Assembly: GCA_039619475.1 (NCBI GenBank)
Contig: CM077115.1
Span: 61,324,864-61,388,863, forward strand
DNA length: 64,000 bases
Reading direction: 5' to 3'
Source: Icerya purchasi
Lineage: Eukaryota; Arthropoda; Insecta; Hemiptera; Monophlebidae
The position numbers and the translations under genes are program-made. Shown here in pieces: positions 44,101 through 55,451 of the stretch; position 1 is the first letter of the stretch, and each line of letters starts with the position of its first letter. The notes under the pieces are model-generated. The model ran no database searches, was not told where the DNA came from, and was given only the letters and a program-made list of their open reading frames with translations.

Positions 44101-47100
44101 TAAAATTTTTTTCTGCATTTATTAATAAACAGGTGCTAAATTATTCAAAATCGGACGACTGATTTTAATGAAGCAGATGTGATTTCTTCTTTTGTTTGAA
44201 TTATTACGGTTCATCGCAACTACGGATGGTATATCAATCCAGAGCAACTGTAATTATCTTTATAGCGGGATTCGAACTAAAAAGCACCGCGCTGCTTAAA
44301 ATTGAATGAAATAAAAACAAAACGGAGGGCACCACAGTGGTATACTACTGAGCACAGTTGTCCATCTATCCAGACTTACGAGAGGATATGCAAAAGTAAA
44401 AAAAAAAATATACGGGGGCCTAAAATTTTCTAAATGAAAGAGTAAAATGGAGAGTCTGCTCTCTTCATATGGTTTGAAATTATCAAATAAGGTGACGGGG
44501 AAAGTTTAACCCTGTACATATTTCGGAGAACTTGCTACTCCGGTTTGTTTTTAAAAAGACAAACTCGCATAATTTTTGTTGTTAATTCTGCTAAAAAAAA
44601 ATAAAAAAAAAATTTGTTTTTATTTATTTTATTTTATTTTATGGGAAGTGTTCGCTACCTGAACGATTTTTTAAAATACATTCCCCCCCCCCATCGTCGT
44701 CTCTTGAATAGCGGGAAAAAAATTTAAACACTTTTCTAACATCTACGATGTTGTATCGTACCCCTCTGCGCATGTATGAAGAGTGGAAGAATTTCAAAAA
44801 GAAGTGCTATACTTTTAAAAACTATATGCGATATTATGTATCATCTCCTGATTTTTTTTTTCTCGCAATATTACGAATTACAGAATTGCGGAGAAAATCT
44901 TGTTTATGTCATGCTGTTTACACTGAAGTCCGCGATCTGCAATGAAATTCAAATTTGAATTTTCATTAAATGTTTAAAATTTCCAGTGATTCATCATAAA
45001 TAATTTTCGGACGCAATTGTGTTAAATAATGCGACGTTCCGGAAGAATTTTAGCAACCATCATCAGGAAGAAGTGCATTTATGCTTCGGCTTTCTATATA
45101 TGTAAGACCGCGTTTATGTAGTGTAGTTGTTTCTGATGATGATTGCCGTAGTTCTTCTGTAACATTAAAGTATATTCCTTTAACACAGTTGTGTTCGAAA
45201 ATTACTTATGATCAATTATGTTGAATTTTCATATATATACATATATATATATATATATATTTTTTTTTTAATATGTCTTTGTTATCAATTTTCATTTCAC
45301 ACTTGTGTTGGTTGCTATATTATTGCATATATTAAGTACGATTGAGATTATCTCTCTTTGCATGTTCAGAAGTAACACCGTTTAAGATCTTTTTTGCGTG
45401 TCTGATGGATGCGGGTTTTGCCGTAATATACGAGGGATCGGTGATTAAAGGAAATCAAACTCGAGTCTGTATCAGTTGTACGGTAGGACACCAAGTTGCT
45501 GAAACTGAAATATTCGCCTTTTAGAATGGAGATTTTTTCCGAAGGTTTCCGTTTTATTTCTTTCACAAGTTTCAGTTTTGAATTTAATCAAACGAGACGC
45601 AGAGCTCTCTTTACCTGTAGCAACTAGCGAATTACGGAGAGAGCCCGAAGCTTTTTTTCCCCTGTTTAGTGGATAAAAAGAGATTTAGCCTAACCAGCCG
45701 ACACTCGGCCGATTCAGCTGAATTAGTTGACGGAAGTTTAATAAAATATTATTTATGTTCGCATCAGAACTTATCAGCCCGGTTTCGATGGAAACACCAA
45801 AAAAACATAGCTGCCAAATTGTTGAGCATCAATGGCGCTATTTGACGTTGCAGTGGAAGCAATCGAAGAAGAGCTAGTTGACGCGGTACACACACATGTG
45901 TAAACGAAGTAAATGTCGGTCGCCTGATTAAGCAGTACGTTAAAATGCACTTCTGCTACCCGGATGATTGGTCCCCCGTGAAAAGATACGCCATTGGTAA
46001 ATAGACCGAGACGAGTGGCGGCGCCTTCAGCATATCATTACTACAATGTGGTTCGTCGATCGTTGGTAGCCGGATTCGAGAGTGTAGCACTGTGTCATAC
46101 TTGATAAATTTCGACAACCGAACTGAGCCTTGTTGTCTTTTTTTCCAACTCTTACGGGATTTAAATTACTGGACTACAAAAAAAAAAAGCTGTGTAAAGT
46201 TTTTCATAGTGAAATTATTATAACGCGCGTGCGCACATACACGCATATACACACGGGGCGGAATTGTCAGAAGTAAAGCTAATGGTTGCAATGATGGGTT
46301 TCTATTGTTTCAGCCGCGTACTATTTCAAAACAATGATTTAAGTGTTAAAAACCGCCGATTTATTTTGTAAGAAAATTAATTACTGATTTTGCGAGTTTT
46401 TTTTTTTTTCTCTCGATTCGATGATTATTTCGACTTTTAAATGTAATATTAATTGAAGAAAAACAAACTGAAAACTTACCAACAATAAACTAAATCTACT
46501 TTCGAAATTGAGGCCGAACGTTTGCGCAATTTTTTATCAACTTGGCTAATAACACACATACGCGCGCAGTTTGTTTAATCACCCTTGACGGGGTATAACG
46601 AGGTTTACAAATTAATTTTGAAGATAATTTAATAATTTTGACAATGTTCACAAATATACAATCAGATGTGATGCGAAGCTAACGTATACTCTCTTTGGCA
46701 CATACAGAGGAGTGTGAAACACCTCCCCAAGCGATAGTGGATAATGGTTGAGCGATAGTTTGAAAAAACAATCTCCAGTAGACGTGGTTGGTTTTGATTT
46801 CTTTATGTAAACGTTGTCTACTTCTACTAAAGTCGTCGTATTATAGCGTGATATTTCCAAAATCATGAATATACCGAATCGTAGTAGAGAGAATTCATTC
46901 TCATATTTTGTTTACATTCACTATCATTCTCTAGTCTCGTTAATTAAAACCACCAAAAAACCGGGGGAGATTGTTCAAGAAAAAGGGGATGATGCTTTAC
47001 CGTTTATTGTGCCATTGCCGCCGGGGTTGTCGGATTAAACTAGCCCGACCAAAAAAAAAAAAAAAAAAGATTACAGCGTCGGCTAAATAAATATAGCCGG

Positions 47101-50100
47101 GAAACAAGTCGCAAAATATGATAGAACGAATTATTATTTTCCCGGGTTTAACTGATTTATTAATCGTTGTTGAAGGAGCGCGGAAAATGCGGAATTTTAC
47201 TGAACAGTACTATTATTAGAGTTGCATACAGAGCAGAAAGAAATAGCAACACAGGAAAACAATACGCTGTATTTTTGACAGTTTTTTTTTTTTTTTTTTT
47301 TTGCTTTGAATGATTTGCATATTCTTCCTATTTTTAGTGATCTCGTTTTGTGTAGAATAATTTACTCTTCATCCTATTAAAGAGTGTTTTCTTTGCATTG
47401 AATACTTTCAGTCTGCCTCCTATTCTTCTTGGTGCTCTATTTCTTTGCATGGATCTCTCACTCTTCCTAATCTCAGCATCAGTTCTAAAAACCGATTTAT
47501 GTTAGAAAAGTCATATTCAAAAATAAACTACTCCCGCAATATTTATTTTACCAGAAAAAAAAAAAAAAAAAAATGTTTTTCGATTAAAATTTTTAAATTT
47601 AATTAAAAATGAAGTTAATATTTTATACGCAAATTTAATGAAACACAAGTGTGTTGTACAATTAGCCGGAATGTTTTATCGCAATAATACGGTTTTTACG
47701 TTAATCTGAGAACTTTCACTCTTGATTTTCTCAAATCCGATGTGGCTATGTTAACAAAATCGATGTAAAACTAAACTCGGCTAACAACGCAGTTACCGGT
47801 AGTACTGAGCAATATTGTGCTTTCAGATCTACGATGTCAAAAAGAAGCTATTGTTTAAAATTTCGAATTCCTTGCCAAATTTAGGCTTGCGGATGGAAAT
47901 GGATCGAAGAGAATTCAGGGATAAAGGAGTAATCTCATTTGTAACCCAGGAAGCAGCTAGGCTTCGACCTACTAAGAAGCGACAAAGTTGAATCGTTTCT
48001 GAGCGCAGCACGGAAGAAGGTGCGCAAAAGTATTGAACTGTGAGATTAAAAGCGAAGCGACAGCGGTGAGATGGGACAACAGTTGACGACCACCTGAAAG
48101 AGTGTTAGGCACGAGCTTTTATTTGGGGGTGGGGGGCAGTAGCTGAGAGGAAATTATCAAATTGAAGTGACTACGAAATCTTGTAATATATAAATATAAA
48201 ATTTGCACTGGCAAATTAGTGTACCTTTTATTTATTTATAATTACCGTATTCTAGTTGTGTACAACTATTTACTTGTTATTTACGTAATGTAATTTATTT
48301 TGAGCCCGCTTTTTGTACTACAGGTAAGCAGATATATAACTGCTGGCACACTTGTATGCATCTCCCCGTAAGATGAAATGGCCTAGTCAGGAGAAAATTT
48401 CTCGACTAGTAAAAAATTTAAGTCAGTATTCGATTGTTTTTTTTTTTTTTTTTTGTTATTACGATATTCTTTCGTTGGTTAAAATATCTCGAAATCGCTC
48501 ATCACTACGCAAGACACGCGTAGTAGTAATTCGATAATTATACTTTTTAACAATTACAACTTGTACAAATTTTTCCTTCTATTCCATATCGGGCATTCTC
48601 AGCTTTGCCTTTTGTTCGGCGCCTTAAATTTGATCGGGTAATGTACATTTTCCGCGACGCAGTCCAAATAAGGGGATATCGAGTGTATTGTTTGTTTGTT
48701 TTTTTTTTCGTTTTTTTGTCAACTGTATCTATACGGCATTTATTGATAAGTTTTAGTATAATTTACGAAGATATATTAATAAAAAGCGTACCGCCCGGCA
48801 TGATGACGGTATATTCTATATTTTCGTGGAATTTTGCAGACTGCAACGTTTGATTTTTACTAGTAGTTTTATTGCTGTTGTATTCGCGACCAAGGTCCCT
48901 TCTTCGTCTACCATGACCTGACGGCTCGTACAAATCTAGACAGTATTCCTGGAAAAAAAACACACATACAAAAATAATATTATTATTAAAAGTAAAATAT
49001 AATAGTATACATTTGTATTCTATTATATGAGTTGTTACTATTTTACATGTTTAACGATGAACACAAAATGTGCAAAAATAGAATAATTGTATTTGTTTTT
49101 ATTATACATAATTATATTTAATACCATTTTGAAAATCTTCTATCCTTGCAGACAATTCAGCGATTGTTACATGCAGATCTGTAGGATTTATCGTTGCTGA
49201 CAAAGTCGCAGAGAAGCAGGATAATTTACTTATTTATTTGCAATAATTCGGACATAATTCGAAAAAGCATTAGCCTTATTCAAAACATGTCACCCGCAAT
49301 ATACATTAACCAGCAATAAGGAGAACGTGAAAAATTTCAACATGAAAACAGGTAAATATCACGAAGAAATTAGCGAAGGTGGACTAATAAAGAGAACGGC
49401 AGAATGGCGAGTGTATTTCAAATAATGGAGTAGAAAATCCTGGAGTAATATCATTAGGTGTAGCGCGACCAGTGGAAATTAATAAACGAAATATGAATAA
49501 TCAGCGAAGCTGAACAATGGAACTAGTCGTATGACGATAAATGCTGATAAAAATTGTGCCAGACAATGCGGCCATAGATGAACGCGAAAAGGCGTGCGAG
49601 TTAAAGGATCATAAGCATATAACAACGGAGTTAACTGAAGGAAAATAAAGAAATTGGGAGGCCCTCCCTTTGTATACCCTATTCAAGTGTTTTGCAAAAG
49701 AAGTCCTTATACCTCTATCCACTTTGCCACATCTATAATATTTTATAGGTTCTTTTAAGTTTTATTATTTAATTTTTCCTTCTCATAGAAGCTTTTATTT
49801 TATTTCATTCTAATTTTTATCTATTTATTAATTATCTTTTCATTCTCTCTCGCAGTACAATCATATTCATTCCAACTACTCACTTCTCCCCATCAGGCAG
49901 TGTGGGCAGTGCTCTGCACTTGCGGCCATATTGCAATATGGGGTATTATTTTATTTCATTATAACTACTCACTTCTCCCCATCAAACAGTGTGGGCAGTG
50001 CTCTGCACTTGCGGCCATATTGTAATATGGGGTTTTATTTTATTTTATTTCATTATAGTTAAATTTCTTCGGACATTGTGGGCACTATTCAGTAGATGCG

Positions 50101-53100
50101 GCCATATTGTTAGGGGAAATTTCCTCTCCTCGAGTTTTATGCAGTTCCTTATCTCTCCAACAATTATTATGTTGATTATTTAACTTGATTACAATGTTAG
50201 TTTGCTGGCTAAAGGAACAGTTTTCGTTCAGGCCATAAAAGAAAAAAAAAAAAAAAAAAAAGTCCTAGAAACAGGTTTTAAAGTTCTGTTTCGAATTACA
50301 ATATATATATATATATGTCTGTATTTTTCTGTAATTCCTAATGATTGTAGGGCATTGAATATGTTCTAACGCTCTATACAATGTTATCGTAGCGGCTGGA
50401 TGTTTTTGTTGAGTTAATATTATTAGAAAATAATAATCATCTAAAATATGCGAAATATGTACACTTAGCCCTAGGAGATTCCACCTACATTGGAGCTAAG
50501 TCATTCGTTTTTCGATTACCAGTTTTGTAACGATATTAATTAATAATAGCGGATATACGAACATTACACGTTGAATATTTGTTTCGTGAAGGCAACGAGT
50601 TTTATTTCGTCGCTTTATGCCGTGAATAAATTAATACTCCCCTACTGAAAATAAATCAACTTTAGATCAATTATGTGTGAAAGGAAAACAATGAAATGTC
50701 TCCTCCAAGATGTACTTATTAAAGATTACTAGAATTTAATGTCAATAATGATAAAATTACCATCTAGGCGGAAATTAACAAGAAACCAAAGTAATACATA
50801 TTAGTGTACATCTATCGCCTGGGGGGCGTAAATCTACGAATTGATATAATACTGATGATTCAGTTTGGATTAATTTAATAAGTACAATCCTTAATCATAT
50901 ACTAAACGAAAATAAAAAATTTGTGTACGGAAAATGGAAGTATATGGCTGAAAGAATGGTATAAAGAGTAAACGTCCCGAATCTTTTTATTTTATAATTT
51001 TCTTTTATTGTGTTCTCTTTTTGTTTATTTATTCTCGTCCTTTCTCATTTTCTTCCTCTGTCATTTCTCTTTAAAATAAGATCAGGTTTTTTGATTTGAA
51101 GATATTATTTAGCTGCCCTCATGTATATACGTATGCAGATGAGTATTTACGACGTGTGTGTGTGTATTTTTGCATGTGTGCACTATGTTATAATTTATAT
51201 AATCTTGACTAATATTATGATATGTATAGGATAAGCAAGAATAGTTGTAATTTTGTATACTTAGAATAAATGTTAATAAGAGTGTTGGGCACTCACACAA
51301 CGGGGGCATACTTTGAGACTCAACTTATTTAATAAATGAAAAAAAAAAAAGAAAAAAAAGAAAAATTCATATACAAAATTATAAACGTATATCTCCGTCG
51401 TAATTTACATCTTTCAAATTTCAGCTACACGTTGCAACAGATGTCAGTCGCATTTTTTTTTCCTTTTTTTTTTTTGTTCATTCATATATTGTATTGATTA
51501 TTACATTCCAGCTTGCTTACGTGTAAACACCGCTAATTCGCTAATTTTAAAACCCGAAGAATTGCAGCTAGTTCATTAAGAATTCTCTAAAATTAAATAT
51601 TTAAATAATACCCTTTAAACATGATAAATGTATATTTAAATTTCGTAAAAGAATACATTCGAAGCTGAAAAAAAAAAAGAATTACTGCAGTTATAAAATA
51701 ATATCTAGTTTTATTTATTTACTTGCTTTTTTTTTTTTGTCTTTAAGGATTTGTGTCTTTAATTTACAAATTCAATACTGATGAACTTTTTTTTTTTTTT
51801 TTTTTTTTTTTGAATTAATCGATATTTTTAATAACTTATATAATAATGCCTTACCGGCTGACAGTCCCCGATGTCCATGCACGCCTTAATCTGTGAATGT
51901 ATCCATAGGGTGGACCGCTCTTTCATGGTACTCAAAAGAAACGCCTCGAAATCGAGGAAAACTTCGTTATGTCGGTCGCGATATCTGGCTGGCTGGTGCG
52001 GAATTATAGTCGCAAAATCTCGATTACGGCATCTGAAAAATGCAAAAAAAACCCATCATAATCATATATTAGCGCGATATAATTAAATTATAAATTATTA
52101 TTATTTCATCTTGCGCATTTCGCGATCTGAGAACGAAAATTATACGAAATTTCTTTCTCTCTTATCTATGTGCTGCGAGGAGAACGTCCAGTCCTCCGAT
52201 ATTCAGGTATTTCGCGAGGTAGCTTTTGTAATTTCCCATGAAACCGGTCATCGATATTATTTCGGCTAATAACTTCGCGAGAATTTTTTTTTATTTTATC
52301 CGAGCACTTTTGAATGATCACGTTGTTCTTGGGTCGTATCCGAACCATCGTGTCCAGCTTAGGTAGTGGAAATTTTGATTCTCAGTTATGAGTCACGATG
52401 ATTAAGTCGCCATTGTACATCAGATCTCTCGCTGAGTAGTCATCCTCTATAAAGTTTATTCCTGTAATAATCCGGTCGTATTATATAAATAATTCAAAGT
52501 CGAAATTGCACGTGAAATTAATTTCACTAGTATTATTCCGGCTTGTGGGGTGATTCGGACGCTACAGTAAAATTCAGCCGGAGGTCAAAAATTTGTATCA
52601 ATTTGAGTTTTTTTTCATTGCGCAGTAGATATGAGATAATTCCTTTATTTCTTTCCCACACGGTTCGTAACTCGGAACACTGTTAATTTCACCTGATTAT
52701 TCTAATAGTTGCTTCCTAGAGTTTCCTTTTCTTCGCCGATCCGTTGTTGTATTCATTATTCGCCTACGTTTTAAGCGTACTTTATTGCCCGTTTCTCGCT
52801 ATCTCCTTTTCGCCATTAGTGTTTACTTCCTTCTCTCTATTGTCTTCTTCATCTCAATTATCTCATGATTTCTTCATATGTTCCTCTTTCGCAGTTGAAC
52901 GTTTTGTTCTTTATATAACGTTTTCTGCTCCCAGCTGAATCCTGCCCTATCTTTCTCAGTCCGTTGCTTCTGTCATTGGTTCCGTTTTTTTTTTTTTTTA
53001 TTTCGTCAGCAACGTGATTATCTATCAAAAAGGAAAAGCGCAGACCGAAAGAAGTGGGTCTCCACGGGAATTGAAGAAGGAGATGACTAAAACTACTGAG

Positions 53101-53510
53101 AGGAAATAGTAAAAGGAAACAAATGAGGTGATTGATATAAGTAACTTGTACAACTAGCAGACCAACGGGAAATAAATGTAAGAGAGAAATAGGAGAATAG
53201 TCCGAGAGGAAATCTCTCATGTACTAGCAGTCCCCCTGGTCGAATTAATATCTAATTCATTTTATTCTACCGTATCTGAGCGAAGGTCACTGGCTGATGA
53301 GCTTTAAAAGAAAAAAAAAAAAAAAAAACAAACAGAAAATTCGGTTTAGTCGGAAATAATCAAAATTTAGTGAAGTTCTGAAATTTCCGTAAATTCTAGC
53401 AATAAGAACTCCGGACCTGGTCATGAATCTGCATGATGGCGGTTATTTATAATATTTATAAATTAGAAGAAATTCCTTTCCGCTAAATTGGTAAATAAAA
53501 TTATATTAGT

Positions 53511-53556
<46 letters not shown>

Positions 53557-53776
53557 CAAACACACTGATACAGAAATATAATTTATACTTATCGTGACGT
53601 TTTTGGCCTTAGCCTATTTTCAGCTAAAAGAAAAAAGACGGAGAATGGAGAAGAAGAGAAAATCCGAAAAACACGTAATCGAAACTATGCAATCGCAGAA
53701 ATTAAAAAAAATTTACCACTGGGTTATATTAAAGGAAAATGCGATATCAACTACGTATTAATCGTTCATAGTTTGA

Positions 53777-53821
<45 letters not shown>

Positions 53822-55142
53822 GTATTTTTATATAGTTATTTTTTTCAGTTTCTTTTTCATAATATTGCATGATCGTTATAAATTTTTTTTCTTTCTTTTC
53901 TCGTTAATCTTCATTTTTCCCATAAACCGTTAGTTGTAGGGTTTTTTTTCGGTTTTTTTTACGTTCGTAAAGTTTTTATTTGTAGTAACATGGTAAGAGC
54001 AAAAAAGTCCACGGGACGTATTTAGAAATGATCGTTCTTGATCGTATTTATTTTTCATAAATCTCATTTTCATTTCTTGCGAGTTTCATGATAGAATGTA
54101 AAAAAGTTGAGGAATTACCGGGGTACGCGTGAACAATGAAAAAAGGTATAACTGAAAAATAAATAAATAAATATAATAAAAACGTTAGTAGAGACAATCA
54201 TTTTTCTCGGTGCCATTTGTAATTATTTTTATATACATAAATCGATTCTGTAATTTAAATGTTTTATTCACCGTTTCGGACTATAAAATACTCCGGTGTG
54301 AAAATTTTCGAATATTTTCGATATTCTTATATTCGGTATCATTAAATTCGTATTTCTTTTTTTTTCTTTATATTTTCAAACTGCATGTGAATGAATAATC
54401 TCGCATTTTCATCGGTCGAGTATAAAATTTGCGCGGTTTCGATGGTGTGTTTTTCGGATTTTCCTTTTCTCTTTTAGCTATTGATTCCGGCTGAGTCCGA
54501 AAACGTTATCAATATAAAGTATTCTATTTTGTATCATCGTTTAATATAATTAATTTAAATTAATTTCGTTAATTCTCGAACGTTGCATAAAAATTCTACG
54601 TGATCTATCGCGTGTATACGAACATACTTATTAATAATTATATATTTTAAATAATTAGAAAACATATAGTGTATATATTAATTTGAGATCATACTGACCC
54701 ATCTTTTACCAAAGGTACGCTTCCGCTAACATGCGGATCATCGGGATCTGGCGACACTGTTACTTCCATTAATTTGACGAATTTCCAGGCTGAAAGAATA
54801 GCGCACAAAAAATTATTTTTAATGTTTTTTTTTTTTTTTTTTTTTTTTTTTTTGGTATGAACTAAAGGTATTATCGCGATGATCGTGTTTTAAGAAATTG
54901 GTTTTTTGTTTTTTTTTAAGATTCCCCTTACACATACGGTCGTATTATATAAACTACCTGAATGCGGATTTATCCGAGCCCTCAGTTGCAATTTGGTTCC
55001 GATGGGAACAGCTTGATCAACTGGCAGTTCGCTGTTGGACAAATTGGATAATCGGGTTGGAGCTTCTTTGTACAATGCTACTTCGTATTCTAACCGGCCC
55101 GGAGTTTCTTCTACCACTCCCGATACTCGTGCTCCGTGTGGA
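40873..55142 (-). CDS. Zona pellucida (ZP) domain transmembrane protein (spliced; five C-terminal exons)
   Basis: Exons 55142-54958, 54789-54699, 52032-51855, 48948-48792 and 41120-40873 join in phase to about 286 codons ending TGA. The product matches insect apical-matrix ZP proteins, which polymerise at the epidermal surface. In order it has part of the ZP domain (VVEETPGRLEYEVALYKEAP), the conserved KLMEVTVSPDPDDPH, ZP-C cysteines (DGCRN; KACMDIGDCQPEYC), a tetrabasic furin-like cleavage site (GHGRRRRDLG), two N-glycosylation sequons (NKT, NQT), one transmembrane helix (TTSGVLGCLLLISAFIMCCL) and a tail of about 43 residues. The ZP-N half and signal peptide are missing and should lie right of 55142, probably beyond 64000. 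I cannot tell which insect ZP gene this is. Confidence 0.93.
41121..43185. other. ZP gene intron, 3' part
   Basis: I see no exon or assignable transposon. Short direct repeats of AGATCTCAATAGAAGATCTC lie near 41147-41180, and there is a C10 run near 43001. Confidence 0.5.
43186..43490. repeat. 9-bp minisatellite, about 33 units
   Basis: Tandem array of TTATTTTAA and single-base variants (TTATTTCAA, ATGATTTTA, TTATTTGAA) over about 305 bases. Because the period is a multiple of three, it is open on the minus strand as repeats of Ile-Ile-Lys. That is not a real gene. Variants cluster by neighbourhood, indicating expansion by unequal exchange or slippage. Confidence 0.92.
43491..48791. other. 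ZP gene intron remainder
   Basis: Besides the foldback at 45.1 kb I note: a tRNA B-box-like AGCGGGATTCGAACT near 44262 (too little for a SINE call); a (TA)n near 45234-45260; a LINE-like tail GTTGTCGGATTAAACTAGCC with A18 at about 47051-47068; and a minus-strand block near 47340-47490 with LINE-like basic residues. None is firmly assignable. Confidence 0.45.
44984..45216. mobile_element. 233-bp foldback element in ZP gene intron
   Basis: The left arm TCATCATAAATAATTTTCGG (near 44991) pairs with the right arm TCGAAAATTACTTATGATCA (near 45195). Inner segments also pair (CAACCATCATCAGGAAGAA with TTCTGATGATGATTGCCG). The arms are about 90 bp with several mismatches and a central loop of about 45 bp. 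It is probably an old MITE. Confidence 0.68.
48792..48948 (-). CDS. ZP gene exon with furin-like site
   Basis: A 157-nt exon (acceptor TTTTCCAG, donor GTACGC). It encodes EYCLDLYEPSGHGRRRRDLG, sequons NKT and NQT, and FHENIEYTVIMPG. The RRRR run between the ZP domain and the transmembrane helix fits the consensus cleavage site that releases the ectodomain. Without splicing at this donor, translation would stop ten codons later. Confidence 0.9.
48949..49873. other. ZP gene intron, 5' of tandem repeat
   Basis: A short (ATT)n lies near 48978. I see nothing else I can support. Confidence 0.4.
49874..50130. repeat. 89-bp tandem repeat, nearly three copies
   Basis: Copies begin AACTACTCACTTCTCCCC at 49874 and 49963 (period 89). 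A third, diverged copy runs from about 50057 to 50130. Each has AGTGTGGGCAGTGCTCTGCA or a variant, then GCGGCCATATTG. The first carries the perfect palindrome CCATATTGCAATATGG. A poly(A) at about 50239-50260 follows CGTTCAGGCCATAAAAG, so the array may be the 3' UTR of a LINE. Confidence 0.8.
50261..51854. other. ZP gene intron
   Basis: Contains a short (TA)n near 50300 and T/A runs near 51340-51370, 51455, 51665 and 51790-51811. No gene or transposon recognised. Confidence 0.45.
51855..52032 (-). CDS. ZP gene exon, end of ZP domain
   Basis: A 178-nt exon (acceptor TTTTTCAG, donor GTAAGG) starting with the last base of a Gly codon and ending in phase 0. It encodes CRNRDFATIIPHQPARYRD, then FLDFEAFLLS and IHSQIKACMDIGDCQP, with conserved ZP-C cysteines. 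Confidence 0.93.
52690..53328 (+). mobile_element. LINE B copy, decayed, possibly with nested LINE B tail
   Basis: Translation near 52720 gives LEFPFLRRSVVVFIIRLRF, matching the 9.2-kb copy (SLSFLRFSVVIFIIRLRF). The 3' tail GAAGGTCACTGGCTGATGAG with A18 at 53311-53328 matches the LINE B end. In between, a T16 run (near 52986) begins a stretch that reads on the minus strand TTGCTGACGAAAT then poly(A). That looks like a second, antisense LINE B tail inserted in the first. Confidence 0.65.
53514..53553. repeat. (TA)n microsatellite
   Basis: About 20 uninterrupted TA units in the ZP gene intron. Confidence 0.95.
53779..53821. repeat. (TTA)n microsatellite
   Basis: About 14 uninterrupted units in the ZP gene intron. 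Confidence 0.95.
54699..54789 (-). CDS. ZP gene exon with SPDPDDPH motif
   Basis: A 91-nt exon (acceptor TCTTTCAG, donor GTCAGT), separated from the previous exon by only 168 bp. It encodes WKFVKLMEVTVSPDPDDPHV and SGSVPLVKDG, highly typical of insect ZP domains. Confidence 0.92.
54958..55142 (-). CDS. ZP gene exon (first in window)
   Basis: A 185-nt exon (acceptor CTGTTTCAG, donor GTAGTT). It needs two bases from an upstream exon and ends with the first base of an Ala codon. It encodes PHGARVSGVVEETPGRLEYE and PVDQAVPIGTKLQLRARI, the strand leading into the ZP-C subdomain. Confidence 0.88.
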
Positions 55143-55414
55143 CTGAAACAGAGAATTTTAGGTTTTTTTAACAATTTTGTCTCCGATAAATAATACTTAA
55201 GTGTGGTTTTATTACATTGTCGAGGTTGATTAATAAAATTCAAAAAAAATAAAAAAATCCTTCTCAGCATTATTAAGAGTTACTGTTACCAAAAACAACC
55301 GGCGCGGGGGGGGGGGGATCTTTAGAAATGGTATTATTTAAATATTACGGTTGTCCCTAGAAAGCAAATTCTGCGATTCTCTGTGTTGTAAACTACAGCA
55401 ATTTTTAATAAATC

Positions 55415-55451
<37 letters not shown>

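Larger units (their letters stand above)
53329..54698. other. ZP gene intron with microsatellites
   Basis: Contains (TA)n at 53514-53553 and (TTA)n at 53779-53821. The rest is anonymous AT-rich DNA. Confidence 0.6.

Noticed and set aside
44255..44345. SINE at a B-box-like AGCGGGATTCGAACT
   Set aside because: No matching A box at the right distance and no tail; a single box is not enough.
47330..47490. Antisense LINE fragment (RKSERSMQRN-type basic residues)
   Set aside because: Suggestive composition, but no catalytic or diagnostic motif, so not listed as an element.
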